A stretch of DNA of 64,000 nt from Strigamia acuminata (taxonomy: Eukaryota; Arthropoda; Chilopoda; Geophilomorpha; Linotaeniidae): NCBI GenBank assembly GCA_949358305.1, contig OX442314.1, positions 27,885,118 through 27,949,117 of the forward strand. Reading direction: 5' to 3'. Made by a program: the position numbers and the translations under genes. The notes under the pieces were generated by a model that worked only from the letters and a program-made list of their open reading frames with translations, made no database searches and was not told the origin of the DNA. Below, in pieces: positions 24,528 to 35,675 of this stretch; within the stretch, counting starts at the first letter, position 1, and the number at the start of each line of letters is the position of its first letter.

Positions 24528-25954
24528 TCGGAAACACAAGTTCAGCTATTGACCATCCACAATATAAATGGAATTAGAAGTAAACGGACAAGTCCGCCAC
24601 TTGTTATCGTTTCCATTTTTCCAAAGCAGGGGAAGCAAGCAGGGTGATCTCGGTGTCCAGCCCCCCATGTCGAAGTCTAAAACGGCTTACCAATTTTTCT
24701 GAATCGAGCTTATCCCTAACACTAGATAGTGTGTGTTTAGGAAGATTAGCCGACCCTGACCTTATCAGTGTACCGCAGCTGCCCACCCATAATAGCACGG
24801 GGGTGTCCTGTGTGTGAAAAACAATAGCAATTTCTGCGAGTGCGATGCTATCGACACTCACATAAGAAAACAAAAGCGAGCGGCGTGATTCACAACCACC
24901 TTTTGTGCATCATCGATTGACGGCATTGAATGAAAACAATTGCGCCCGTCAATAGCACAAGTCGCTCCCGCCGCACATCATTAAAGCTTCATCGCCATCA
25001 TGCACTCGCATCGCACTGTATTTACACTGAATCGAGGCCGAACGTGCGGCACCTGGCCACGAGATTAGGAGTCAAAAAGACCCCTCGAACGTCTCCTTTC
25101 TATCTTAACTCCTGTAGCAGGTTTTGTGCAGCTCTCGAGTCGTTTTACTGTAACCTAATCTAAACTGGGGTTTGGTCCGTGGGGTCGGGGAGCGGGACTA
25201 ACTGCGCAAACTTTTCGTACACAAAAGACGCCCCCTCACGATGGGGTGTGGCTCCGACCCTATCGCTTACCCGGACAAACAATGGCGGGCCGGTTTCCGC
25301 GCGCCTTTTGCCGCGCGTTCTCACGAGTCAAATGGCGCCAATGCGAGTGAAAGCAAGGCTGAATAAAATTGGGAGCAATTTGCTGCCGCTATTCACCTGA
25401 GCTCCACCCCGCCCCCTAGTGCCAAAGACGACGCGAGAGGTCCCGCAGTCTTTTGTGTTGCCCTTCTCCCCTCGCTCGAAATGGACGCAAGAATGCGCGC
25501 TGATAAAAATAGGCCTAATCTCTTTTCCTACTTACTGTATTGTCACGATTCACTTGTAGCGTTTTCTGTAAGAAAAAATCCAAACATTGGGATTAGCTCA
25601 TTAGGCGTGTTTGTTGAGTCAAGATGGATGTGTATAGGGCGTAATTAAACGTTATGAGATGGAATCGACAATTCTATAGACAATTTTTCGTTTATATTTT
25701 AAAATATGAAGAATTTGTGAATGAAAATATTGCGTGCAAATAAATTGGTGTGTAATAAGATGTTGAAAAATCAACTTATTTATATACACCGCATAAAATA
25801 ATTTTCCTTTTGTTTCTTGTGTTTAATTTGATTATTATTGTACACGTGGTTAAAAAAAACTAAGAATTCTAATCTTATTACTAATTTTTTTAACGTTTTA
25901 AATTTGTTTTATTTCCATAATCCTAATTAATCCTATTTGTTTTATTTCCTTTTA

Positions 25955-26270
25955 TTGTAATTTATTTACTACTCCGTAATTGTTTTATTTGTTTTATTTC
26001 CTTTTATTGTAATTTATTTACTAATTGTTTTATTTATTTTATTTTCTTTTATTGTAATTGATTTACTAATTGTTTTATTTGTTTTATTTCCTTTTATTGT
26101 AATTTATTTACTAATTGTTTTATTTATTTTATTTCCTTTTATTGTAATTTATTTACTAATTGTTTTATTTCTTTTTATTGCAATTTATTTACTGATTGTT
26201 TTGTTTGTTTTATTTCTTTTTATTGCAATTTATTTACAAATTGTTTTATTTGTTTTATTTCCTGATTGTT
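25955..26270 (+). repeat. 45-bp tandem repeat, about six copies
   Basis: Units of the type CTAATTGTTTTATTTGTTTT followed by ATTTCCTTTTATTGTAATTTATTTA are repeated head to tail with small changes. No coding. Confidence 0.85.
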
Positions 26271-27603
26271 CTTTCGCTGTTTAATACTTATTCATTTCTC
26301 TTGTTTACGGCTTTCAAAACGGCTTTCGTCCATGGAGACAAACTATTCAAAATACATGCATGTTCATCCAACATATAATTCATAAAAACACGTTTTCTAA
26401 GCAATCCAAGTCGTAAAACAAACAAACACCCGAATCACCTCACATATAAATTCATTCTTTTCAATTAATTTACTACAACACACAACCCATTCCCAATTTT
26501 TTGCCGTATATAAACAAGAAGGGGAGGAGAGAGAGAGAAAAAAAAAAAAAAAAAGAAAAAGAAAAAGAAAATATGGAAGCGTTTTAAGGTGTAGATAAAG
26601 TTGCACACCTGCTGTTCACAGGTGCTGGTATTTCCCCTTGTCATTGTATTTTCATGTTTTCAATACGGAAAGGGGAAGCGAGAAAAAAAATGCTGTTAAG
26701 TTGGCCACTGTTTTAAGGCGTGGAAGCGTCCTGCACAAAAAACAAACGCCCATTCAATGAAGGATGTATAGCGTTCCACTGATTGGCTAATTAGAACCTT
26801 TTAAAACATTCACACCCCTCATCACTCCCATCGTCTGATTCACTCGGACTATAAGCTTGGAGGGGTGCGGGGAGGAAAGTTCGTTACCGAAACATTCACA
26901 CCTCCGAGCATGAAACGCTGCGGTCACGCACTAACGAGCGCCAACTCAACCCCGTCAGTGACGACGGCCACGACCAGTATTTTCTTCATTTTTTCTTATT
27001 AATTTTTTGTTTTTAACATTTTTTTTGCGGACGTTTGAGACATTGAAAGAAAAAAGTTGTGAGAAAACTCGAAGATGAATTCAGCCTTTATAGTTTATTT
27101 TTCACATGAGGCCGGTGAACCATCTCTGTCAGCATCCGGTTATCAAAAAACGCAGGTTTTCTTCCCTTGATGCGCTCCTCCTCTCTTTTCTTGAAATGTG
27201 TGATTATAGGAGAAACAACTTCCCTTTAATTGGTGCATCCGTGATACCCTTGATACACCCCCCTGAACCCGAATCAACTGCACCGTCCCGTTCCTCGTAT
27301 CAGGTGATTGTTATTCACCGCCATTTCCAACACAAAGTGGAATGTATAATACGAGGAAATCTGAGATTCACGGAGGTTTTTTTCTTTTGAGATGTAGCTA
27401 ATATTTCTTGATTTGATTGCGGAGGTTTAAATATTGATTTTTTATTTGATGATGTTTGTATTTGAGATCTGTGTTGCGTTTTGTGTTGTTTTTAGTGTTG
27501 CTGGATTTGTTTGTCCGCATTTTTCGTGTTTGCTTTTGTGGGTTTTGGAGTGTTCTGGCTCCACTCCCTTCTCACTTGTTAATTTGTGACGCGTTACGTG
27601 CGT

Positions 27604-27775
27604 CGCGACCCCTATGTAAAATAATATTTTACATAGGGGTGTGTTTTATTTTAACATATTTTAAAAATATGTTAAAATAAAACACACGTGTAAATTTTCT
27701 CTTACACGATGGCTGCCATTTCTTGACTCAACCTTTCACGTCGAGATTCATCACTTCAAGCCACTTGACTACGAG
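27604..27775 (+). repeat. 5' LTR with two large palindromes
   Basis: It matches the 3' LTR in its distal half. Its proximal part carries two adjoining hairpins (27609-27639, near-perfect, and 27639-27687, perfect arms of 24 bases). The 3' LTR has only short remnants there. Confidence 0.7.
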
Positions 27776-27946
27776 ATGACTTATTAAGTACCCACTGAAG
27801 TTTATTCACTTTTTGTGTTCTTTTTCGAGCGTTTTTGATGAAAAATAGACCATCGACCACCCGCTTTGGACCACCTGCTGACCATTAGGCCCATTTTACG
27901 TTTTCATCAGTTTTTCGTGTATTTCCATCAATTTTTTGCCATCATC

Positions 27947-28733
27947 ATGCCTCTTGCTGGCACACCCGACAAGTACAACCCGCAAGACGACTGGAAGACG
28001 TACATCATGCAGATGGGGTGCGTTTTTGCCTGCAACAAGATCGTCAACGACAATGCCAAGGTCAACACTATTTTGTCATGCGTTGGCATGGCAACCTTTT
28101 CGAAAATCATGGTTGTGACCTGTCCAAAAAACCCGACAGAATTAACATATACACAACTGGTCAACCTCATGGAAAAGCATCAATGACCAAAACCCATCGC
28201 TCAGGGCGAAATCGTTCGCTTTCGCAACAGAAAACTTAACAAGGATGAGACTGTTGGAGAGTTTGTAACAGCACTGCAAACCATGAAAAAATATTGCAAC
28301 TTTGAGGATTCGCAATCAGTTCATTGTTGGGCTCAACATGCGGCAGGTGCAGGAAACCTTGTACCTGCAAAAGGACCTTGCCTTCGAATTGGCTCTCGAA
28401 ACAGCCTTAGCCGCTGAATTGGCAGGTTCAGATTTTTCTAGCTTCGCCGACGCTCAAGTTGCCGTCCACCAAATCCCCAAAGGCAACTTTGTCAAACAAC
28501 ACGCAAACTCGCAGAAAGGCGAAAAACACTCCTCGGTCAACACCAATACCAGCAGCAGTAGAAGCAGTTCGACCGTCTTCGACCTCAGCGCAACAGCAAC
28601 AAATGCAGATCAATTGGAGGCACTGGTCAATACGCTCAGCTCGCTCCAAACAATTTTGGACGAACACCGCAACGTTTTTCGCGACAAAATCGGTTGTTAT
28701 AACGTTGCAACGGTAAACATCGATGTGGATTAG
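27947..28733 (+). pseudogene. Ty3/Gypsy gag relic running into the start of pol
   Basis: The first frame from ATG 27947 encodes a capsid-like segment (DDWKTYIMQMGCVFACNK, LTYTQLVNLMEKH). It ends at a TGA at about 28185. The same frame continues with RFRNRKLNKDETVGEFVTAL, the family's usual F-x-x-R-x-Q-x-x-x-E-S-V-x-x-F-V-x-x-L pattern. It then shifts frame near 28300 (RNQFIVGLNMRQVQETLY). The last part (LDEHRNVFRDKIG) matches the stretch just before reverse transcriptase in Ty3/Gypsy pol. At least one stop and one frameshift make it non-functional. Confidence 0.72.
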
Positions 28734-29009
28734 ACAATAAACCCTTTTTTTTAAAGCGTACTCAGGTTCCATTGGCAATCAAATAGGATTTGGAGACCGA
28801 GCTTTAACGCCTGCAAATGCTTGGTATCATAACATCAATTGCCTGGGCTAAGGTCACTATGCACATCAAAGCAAACAGAACGATCAAAATGGCGGGGTGC
28901 TATAACCGCACTGCAAACAAAGCTGTGTTGCCATGCTCATATCCGCTGCCATTTTTTGCCGATGTTGCTGCCATTTTTCGCCGATGTCGCTGCCAAATTG
29001 TCAGGAGAG

Positions 29010-29375
29010 TCCTATTCAACGTGGGACATGAACTCGGCCCACAACCAGCTCGAGTTGGACCAGCCGAGAGTTGAGCACGATAATTACGCATGTAGGATTG
29101 TTCCAAGTAGACCGATGATTTTATGGTATTTCCACAGCTTCCACCATTTTCCAGAGAACTAGGGACCCCCTTACGGCAAATGTGGAGCACACACAGCCCT
29201 ACATTGATTATTCGGCAGTGACAGGCCCAACCAACGCAGATCATCTTAAGAATTTGGACGTGCTCCTGTCCACTTTCAACCTTGCTGGACTGACATTGAA
29301 CATGGGCAAGTGCAACTTTCTTCAAAACATCATTAAATTTCTCGGTTTTAGGATCTCGAAGGACCACTAACTTCT
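29010..29375 (+). pseudogene. Ty3/Gypsy reverse transcriptase relic
   Basis: Two fragments in different frames are visible. One has STWDMNSAHNQLELD, the counterpart of the first catalytic Asp block. The other has YIDYSAVTGPTNADHLKNL followed by GLTLNMGKCNFLQ and IKFLGFRIS. The catalytic YIDD is changed to YIDY and a stop lies between the fragments, so the enzyme is inactive. Confidence 0.75.
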
Positions 29376-29639
29376 TATTTCCATTTTTGGAGACAAGAAA
29401 GGATGCAATCAAATTTGTGGCCACTTTCAAGCGACAGATTCCCTGCGACAATTCCTTTTTTCTTACAGAACCAAGCCTCACACGACAACACGCAAGACAC
29501 CAGCAGAAATATTTCACAGCCGCACGATGTCCACTGGGCTCCATCTACTCAATCCACGGTTGCTTCCAGACACCGTGCTCTTGGCGACGGCCAGAACTTT
29601 TGAAGTCGGGATGCTGTCTACGTTCATGATTATCGACAC

Positions 29640-29790
29640 ACTGAAAAGTGGATTCCTGGCGTGGTAAAAGAGAAAATTTCGTCCACTACTTATGCAATCG
29701 AAATTGCATACGGAGTAATTTGGTCTTGCCATATTGATCAATTGCGACGACACTCCACGACTGGTGCACCGCTCTCAATTGAGAGGGATG
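29640..29790 (+). pseudogene. Ty3/Gypsy integrase C-terminal relic
   Basis: The frame reads W-I-P-G-V-V-K-E-K, then S-S-T-T-Y-A-I-E, then W-S-C-H-I-D-Q-L-R-R-H. This matches the W-x-x-G-x-V...SY-x-V...RH-x-dqLR pattern at the end of Ty3/Gypsy integrases. It lies directly before the 3' LTR, as expected. Confidence 0.68.
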
Positions 29791-29884
29791 ATTGTTGTGG
29801 TGGCTCGTTTGTGATGCTACAAAGTGCAACTGCACCTCCAACAAACGCTCTCCCAAATCCGCATCCTGTAGTTATAAATCCGCT

Positions 29885-30015
29885 GCCGCGACCCCTGTGT
29901 AAAATATGCTAAAAGTAAACACATGTAAATTTTTACTTACAAGTACCTGATGTGATGGCTGCCATTTCTTGACTCAACGTTTTACATCGAGATTCATCAC
30001 TTCAAACTACTTGGA
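29885..30015 (+). repeat. 3' LTR of the Ty3/Gypsy relic
   Basis: Diverged direct repeat of the 5' LTR. It shares GCGACCCCT, TGTAAAAT, GATGGCTGCCATTTCTTGAC and GAGATTCATCACTTCAA. Confidence 0.7.
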
Positions 30016-32254
30016 AGATACATTAGGTTGGGTCAGAGCTTAACATGCATGACTTACAAAGCACTTATTTTTTTTTACAGTATTTTCTTTGGCTTGCGTG
30101 ATAAAGTATTGCAAAACAGTGGCGGATTACAGCCATAAGGCGCCGGCCTTTCATTTTAACTTCTATAGACAACAGGTGCATTCCGAAGTTTCTGTTTCTG
30201 TTGTTTTTGGTGTTTTTGTAAACAGCAAAAAAATTGCCAAACTATGAATGTGGTCGTTTTTGGGCCTGTTTGTACTGTAGTTTTTAGGTCTAATGCTCGG
30301 TTTTGTGATTTAAATGTGATTACAGCTTCCATCATTTTACTCACCTAACAAATTGTGGCTTACATTTTTTTAGCACAATTATGTTTTTACTCACATTTTA
30401 GGAAGTGGGTGCATCGCCTGAAAGCACCACGACGATCGGAAAGTTTAACCCCTCGATCTAACTTTCGAGGCAGCCATTTTGAATTTGGTTGTACTAAAAA
30501 CCAAAACCCGACGTATAATGAACCATTTCAAAAGCAACTCGAGCGGTGTTTTCGTCTCGCGGTTTTTGATGTCCACTCTGCTTAAAAAAAACATCAAAAA
30601 CGGTACAAACAGGAACTTCGAATGCACTTAACGTTATTTTGCCAGAAATTTTTGATTTTCACCATAAAAAAAGTATATTTTCCTATATGAAAAGGTATAA
30701 AATTATGTTAGAAATTAGTCCATGGTAAATTTTTCTATTAAATGCACCTAATTTAGTATACATTAATTTTTTTCTGTAAATTGCGAACTTAGAGGAAAAC
30801 TTTTCTACGAATTAAAAATAGAAACATAAAAAATCTCTCCCAAACATTAAGCACACAATGTTAATTTCTTTCCGTCCACAAAACCCAAATAACAACCACA
30901 AAAACTACCACCAAGGACCCAAATCCCCAGAGCGAAGCCTTCCCCCACCTCCCCCGAACCTCCAAACGAGTCCACGCAATCACAATTAACCGCACAGAGC
31001 CCAATTCCCTCGCACACTCCTCAACCGCATTTTCATTTTCGCAATCAAAAATCCTTGACGCAAATCAAACCCCGAGGGGTCAATTTCACCCCTGCGGAAT
31101 TCGGCGTCCAACCGGCAGCCCGCAATTAACCCTGAGTGACATTCGCCGGTCAGACTCTTGTGTACTTGCGTGCAGCGCCGTTTGGGTCAGGAAGAAACCC
31201 CCCCCCCAACCCCCCCCCCAAAAAAAACAGCAAAAACACTGAAAAAATGGGTGCACAATGCAACGGACGCTGCGCACGAGAGCCTCGCGGCACCCATTGT
31301 TCGATAAGCACATTCATCGAAAGGCTAATTATCAATAAAACCGCAAATTAAGTGCTCCGCGTCCTCGGGCCAGAGACGCAGGGACCGCTAACCTGTTGCT
31401 CGCGCGTGTTAAATCGATGACAACACTCTGCGGTTTGTCATCACTGTTGACTGATGGAAATCTCATACACCCCCTCGTGTCAGACGCTTGTGTGCGCGTA
31501 CGCTTTCGCACCTCGACCTGATTTCACTTCCCACAAGCCATCGCGACCCGTTCGCACCTGACAGACAGAAATTTCTGCCATTTACCGATCTTGTACGGTG
31601 GTCAACAAAGTGTCTGAGGATTTAATCCTGCGGTTTGAACATCTCTTCATCCGAGGTCCGTGAATGAGTCAATCGGAGATTGACGTCAAAGGGAGAGAGA
31701 ATAAACGCCGGGCGTATTTGTGCGTGTATCAAACAACTCGTCAGAAAGAAGAATGTTTGAGACGGGGGAGAGGGAAAAAAATGGTCGAGTTAAGCCAAGA
31801 CGCAGCTGCTTTTGCCGCGTTGAAGAGCGGAACGAAACGCTGGATCGCTGTCCAAGCGGAACCGGAAGGTGGATTAGGCGCAGGGCCAGCGAGCGCGGTT
31901 GACGTTACGGCTGTCAGGGCGTTGGAGAGTTGTGTGCGCATAATGTTTTTAAGCTCGGGGTTTGAGTTTGTTGCTCAAACTCAATGAGATTGGTAATGAG
32001 CCGCAGTGGAGAGTCGAAGAAAAGTTCCCATGGCTCACGTCAGGGGGCGGATGGACACCTGCCAACAAAATAGTTGACAGCCCCACGCCCACCCTGAAAC
32101 GCACACCCACTGTCCCTTTAGTCTCAGTTTAATTACTAAATTTTGGCCTTGGGATAAAATAATCTTTTTTTTTTTTTTTTGGGATAAAAATCTGTAAAAT
32201 AGAAGAAAGGAAACGCAAACTTTTAGCTTTTTGTATTGTTTTATTCGGAGAATT
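30016..32254. other. Non-coding region with CpG-rich block
   Basis: No gene supported. Positions 30160-30650 hold A/T-rich sequence with short inverted similarities (TGCATTCCGAAGTT near 30178 against AACTTCGAATGCA near 30613). Positions 30880-32060 are GC-rich with C- and A-homopolymers around 31198-31230. Open frames overlap on both strands without features. Confidence 0.45.
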
Positions 32255-32274
32255 TTAATTCCGGCGAGAGATTT

Positions 32275-32690
32275 CTTGTTTTTCCATGTTATTTCAATGG
32301 GACGTGCAGGGAAGCTCCAGGGGGCAAAAAGTAAACAAATGCCTTTTATGTCCAATTTTCTAAATTTTAGATTTCTGTACACTGCGGTCGTTTTAGAAAT
32401 TCTAGACCATCCGAACAATTAGCATTAAATAATCTTTTATTTTAAGAAAATAATAATTGTGTAAAAGAAAGTAAACTCAAAACTTAAACATTTTCTTTGT
32501 ACACAATTTCAGCAAAAGAATTCACGCATTCCCATGTTATTTCTATGGGACATGCAGGGAAGCTCCAAGGGACCAAAAACAAACAAACGTGTTTCATGTC
32601 CAATTTTCTAAATTTTCAGCTCGTAAATATTAAATTTTCATACACTGCAGTGGTTTTACAAATTCTAGAGCATACGGACAATTAGCGGGC
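32275..32690 (+). repeat. Direct repeat pair of about 140 bp
   Basis: Positions about 32283-32425 and 32530-32690 share ATGGGAC(G/A)TGCAGGGAAGCTCCA, TGTCCAATTTTCTAAATTTT, ACACTGC(G/A)GT and GACAATTAGC-like ends. The second copy has an extra 20 or so bases inside. No coding potential. Confidence 0.7.
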
Positions 32691-33590
32691 CGTGATTGGT
32701 CGTCACGGCTGCACGTATCTACCACTCGTAACATGTGCGTTGAAGATGCGCATGAGCGAGACTGAACGCTCGTTTTGAAAGGTTGGAAATTTACGCTTGT
32801 CGGACTTGTTTATCCATCTGCATTCGCACTCGACAGGGAGATAAAGCATCCATCAGAAACGGCGCTGCGATCAGTTGCCACGACAACCAGACGAGACGAT
32901 CTTTTATTCCGTGTACACTCGATTCAATCGCATTCTGTTTTAATAGCAGCACATCAATAATACGCAGAAAAAGCAGTCCGAAGTTGAAACATAAATAAAA
33001 CGTTAATAAATAAAAGATCAAACAAAAATAGATTTTCTAACGGCAGTTTAAACTGTTTTATTGTATCGCAACTGTACATTTTACTGGCGTGTTTACAATG
33101 CTATCGTATGTTTACATTATCGTTTCGTATTCGCTTGACAACAAGGCCGCGGTTGTAAATCCGTTTTAGCCCAAGGATTACTACGTTTGAGTCGACTTTT
33201 GTTTCTTTTTTAGTTTTTGTGTTGTTTAAATTAATGAAGTTGGCATGAATTTAGCATCTTGGCGCCCCGTGGTTGCCGCCCTAGATTAAAGGACGTCGCG
33301 GTTTGGCATGTGAGGAGCCAGGCACATGACAAAGCAAGTAAGGAAGAAATTCCCCCACCTCGGGGATCTTCTACCTGGTCATTAGATCTAATTCGTAATG
33401 AGGAGGGTCGGCAGTCAGTGGCTGGCCTCGTTCAGAAATGCTGCACTTCGACCTTGGAAATCACGAGATGGGACGTGCTTGAGGTTGGAAAGCCGCCTGC
33501 GTTTTAAGGTTACTACATTTTACTCGATTGTTGCATGGGCTAGCTCTGCTGTTGCATTGACGGTCACAATATACCACAAAGAAAATAAAA
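32691..33590. other. Non-coding interval
   Basis: Short open frames only. The segment 33250-33510 is more GC-rich and has an 82-codon open frame without recognisable motifs. I see no supported gene. Confidence 0.4.
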
Positions 33591-33594
33591 ACAC

Positions 33595-34215
33595 TAAAAA
33601 GTTTTGTTTTGTGGACTAAAATGGACTCGCAACATGAAAAATTCTCATTTTATCGACTAAAGTGGATTCAAAATACAAAAATTTGTTATTTTAGGAGCTA
33701 AAATGGACTCAGAACACAGCAAAAAACATCAAAAAACATCACAATGAACTCAAATCACAAAAAAAAACATCAAAATTCTCTTTTTATGAACTAAAATGAA
33801 CTCAAATCAGAGGAAAAAACATCAAAATTCTCTTTTTATGAACTAAAATGGACTCAAAACACAGCAAAACACAAAAATTCTCATTTTATCAAGTAAAATG
33901 AATTCAAAACTAAAAAAAACACTCATTCAATCAACTAAAATGAACTCAAAACCCAAAAATGTATCATTTTATGAACTACAATGAACTCAAAACACAAAAA
34001 TGTATCATTTTATGAACCAAAAATAGACTCAAAACACAACAAAACACAAAAAAATTCTATTTTATGGTCTAAAATAGATTAAAATAGACTCAAAACACAA
34101 CAAAACACATAAAAACTCTCATTTTAAGGACTAAAATAGATTAAAATAGACACAAAACACAACAAACCACCAAAAGTTCTCATTTTATGATCTCAAAACA
34201 CGAAAAAACACATTT
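33595..34215 (+). repeat. Imperfect tandem repeat of about 45-60 bp (ACTAAAATGGACTCAAAACAC type)
   Basis: About twelve irregular units each hold a CTAAAATGRACTCAAAACAC-like core and a TTCTCATTTTATGA-like core, with variable spacing. Confidence 0.8.
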
Positions 34216-35310
34216 TTTAAAAAAATTAATTACTCTGAATTATTTTCTTCAAACAGGTTTTTGATCCAAGGAAACAAACCGTCAACACCAACCAAATACA
34301 TGTTTATAATTCCCACCATTTAGTCACAAACCATTTGATTTCCAAATTGAACACACATGACAGCACTTGAAATGTTTCCCCTAACACGATATTTTTTCCC
34401 CACACCAACCCTAATTCTGGATAAACTTTTTTTTCTTTCATTCTCTCTCTTTCAACAACGCTTTTACACTCCGATTGCGTCTCGAGCGCTCTTCATTTGC
34501 ATATTGATTTTTTTTTTCTTCCGTGGATCGGATAACGTTTCTCGCCTCCCCCACACACAACCAAAAAAAACGAACCTCCCCCCGAGAATATCTCCGTCCA
34601 GCAAATTAATCCCACGCACACAGGAAACCGAACACGTGACGTCATGCGCGCGCGCGCGACATATTAGCCGGAAATTAAGCAATGATGGGCGAAAAAGATG
34701 TGTGCATTTCCCCAACGGCAAATGATTGACAGTCAGAGACGGGCAGAAAAGATTTTTCTTCTTTATATACGTTGTATATATATATTTTTCAATTTCTTTT
34801 CGCTTCGAGTTGGAAATGTGGCCAACACATTCCACACGTGGCGGCGAAAGAGATATAGGATTCTAGTTTATTATTAGCAATGCCAGACGCGGCACGAACA
34901 CCGCTCAATTCACTCAACACTTTCCCCATATGACATTGGCACTAATTTGCAAAACATGTAGTCTCACCATTTAGACGTTCTATTTTTTTTAATATACGTG
35001 AAATGTTTGGAGAATGTCGACGCGTGAATAAATTATTTAAAAAATTGGATGTAGACAAAGGGGAGGGGATACGGGAATGAAGGGAGTTACTTAAAAGTGT
35101 CATTTTGGCATTTAAAATTCATGTTTCGTCGTTTGGTAAATGTTAAATAAACAGATCTGTTTAGATGTATTTTGCCCCTTAGAGCTTTGCTGCGCGGCGA
35201 CACTAAGCAAAAATTTACTTTTTCCTAAATTTTTATGGGATTATTCGTTTTCGGTGGATTATTATTAAAATTATGTTGTAATAATTTGAATTAATGGTCA
35301 ATTAGACTAT
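34216..35310. other. Non-coding interval
   Basis: No gene recognised. It contains a CG dinucleotide run (34647-34657), next to a CRE-like TGACGTCA at 34638-34645, and AT-rich DNA from 34980 to 35300. Confidence 0.45.
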
Positions 35311-35319
35311 GTTACCAAC

Positions 35320-35675
35320 AACAATGCAGAAAATCAAAAAAAAATCTAAAAATCAAACAAAAATGCAGATAATCAAACAAAAATGCAGAAAATCAAACAA
35401 AAATGCAAAAAATTTAACAAAAATGCAGAAAATTAAGCCAAAATGCAAAAAATCAAACAAAAATGCAGAAAATCAAACAAAAAAATGCAGAAAATCAAAC
35501 AAAAATGCAGAAAACCAAACAAAAATGCAGAAAACCAAACAAAAATGCAGAAAATCAACCAAAAATGCAGAAAATCAACCAAAAATGCAAAAAGACCAAA
35601 CAAAAATGCAAAAAAAACAAACAAAAATACAGAAAACCAAACAAAAATGCAGAAAACCAAACAAAAACTCAAAAT
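35320..35675 (+). repeat. 20-bp minisatellite (TGCAGAAAATCAAACAAAAA)
   Basis: About 17 units run head to tail. All three forward frames and one reverse frame stay open simply because the unit lacks stops, giving repetitive Lys/Asn/Gln peptides. These are not genes. Confidence 0.92.

Larger units (their letters stand above)
17170..27590. other. Large non-coding domain: CpG-rich blocks between A/T tracts
   Basis: No gene supported. CpG-rich, low-repeat blocks with homeodomain-type TAATTA words occur at about 17.17-18.75, 18.86-19.90, 20.33-21.40, 22.38-23.17, 24.56-25.56 and 26.60-27.36 kb. They alternate with A/T tracts such as 18.74-18.85, 19.93-20.03, 20.16-20.27 and 23.18-23.50 kb. Open frames in these blocks are short, overlap on both strands and have no domain signatures. 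The pattern fits regulatory DNA of a developmental gene (Gbx lies at 46-47 kb). Conservation cannot be tested from one sequence. Confidence 0.45.
27604..30015 (+). mobile_element. Degraded Ty3/Gypsy-type LTR retrotransposon
   Basis: Two diverged long terminal repeats (about 27604-27775 and 29885-30015) share GCGACCCCT, GATGGCTGCCATTTCTTGAC and CGAGATTCATCACTTCAA. Between them in the same orientation lie relics of gag, the start of pol, reverse transcriptase and the C-terminal part of integrase. Total length is about 2.4 kb, less than half of a complete element, and the frames are broken repeatedly. Protease, RNase H and the integrase core are missing or unrecognisable. Confidence 0.8.

Noticed and set aside
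24604-24873. 89-codon minus frame in a CpG-rich block
   Set aside because: No domain, no splice partners and no start support; it may be regulatory or chance.
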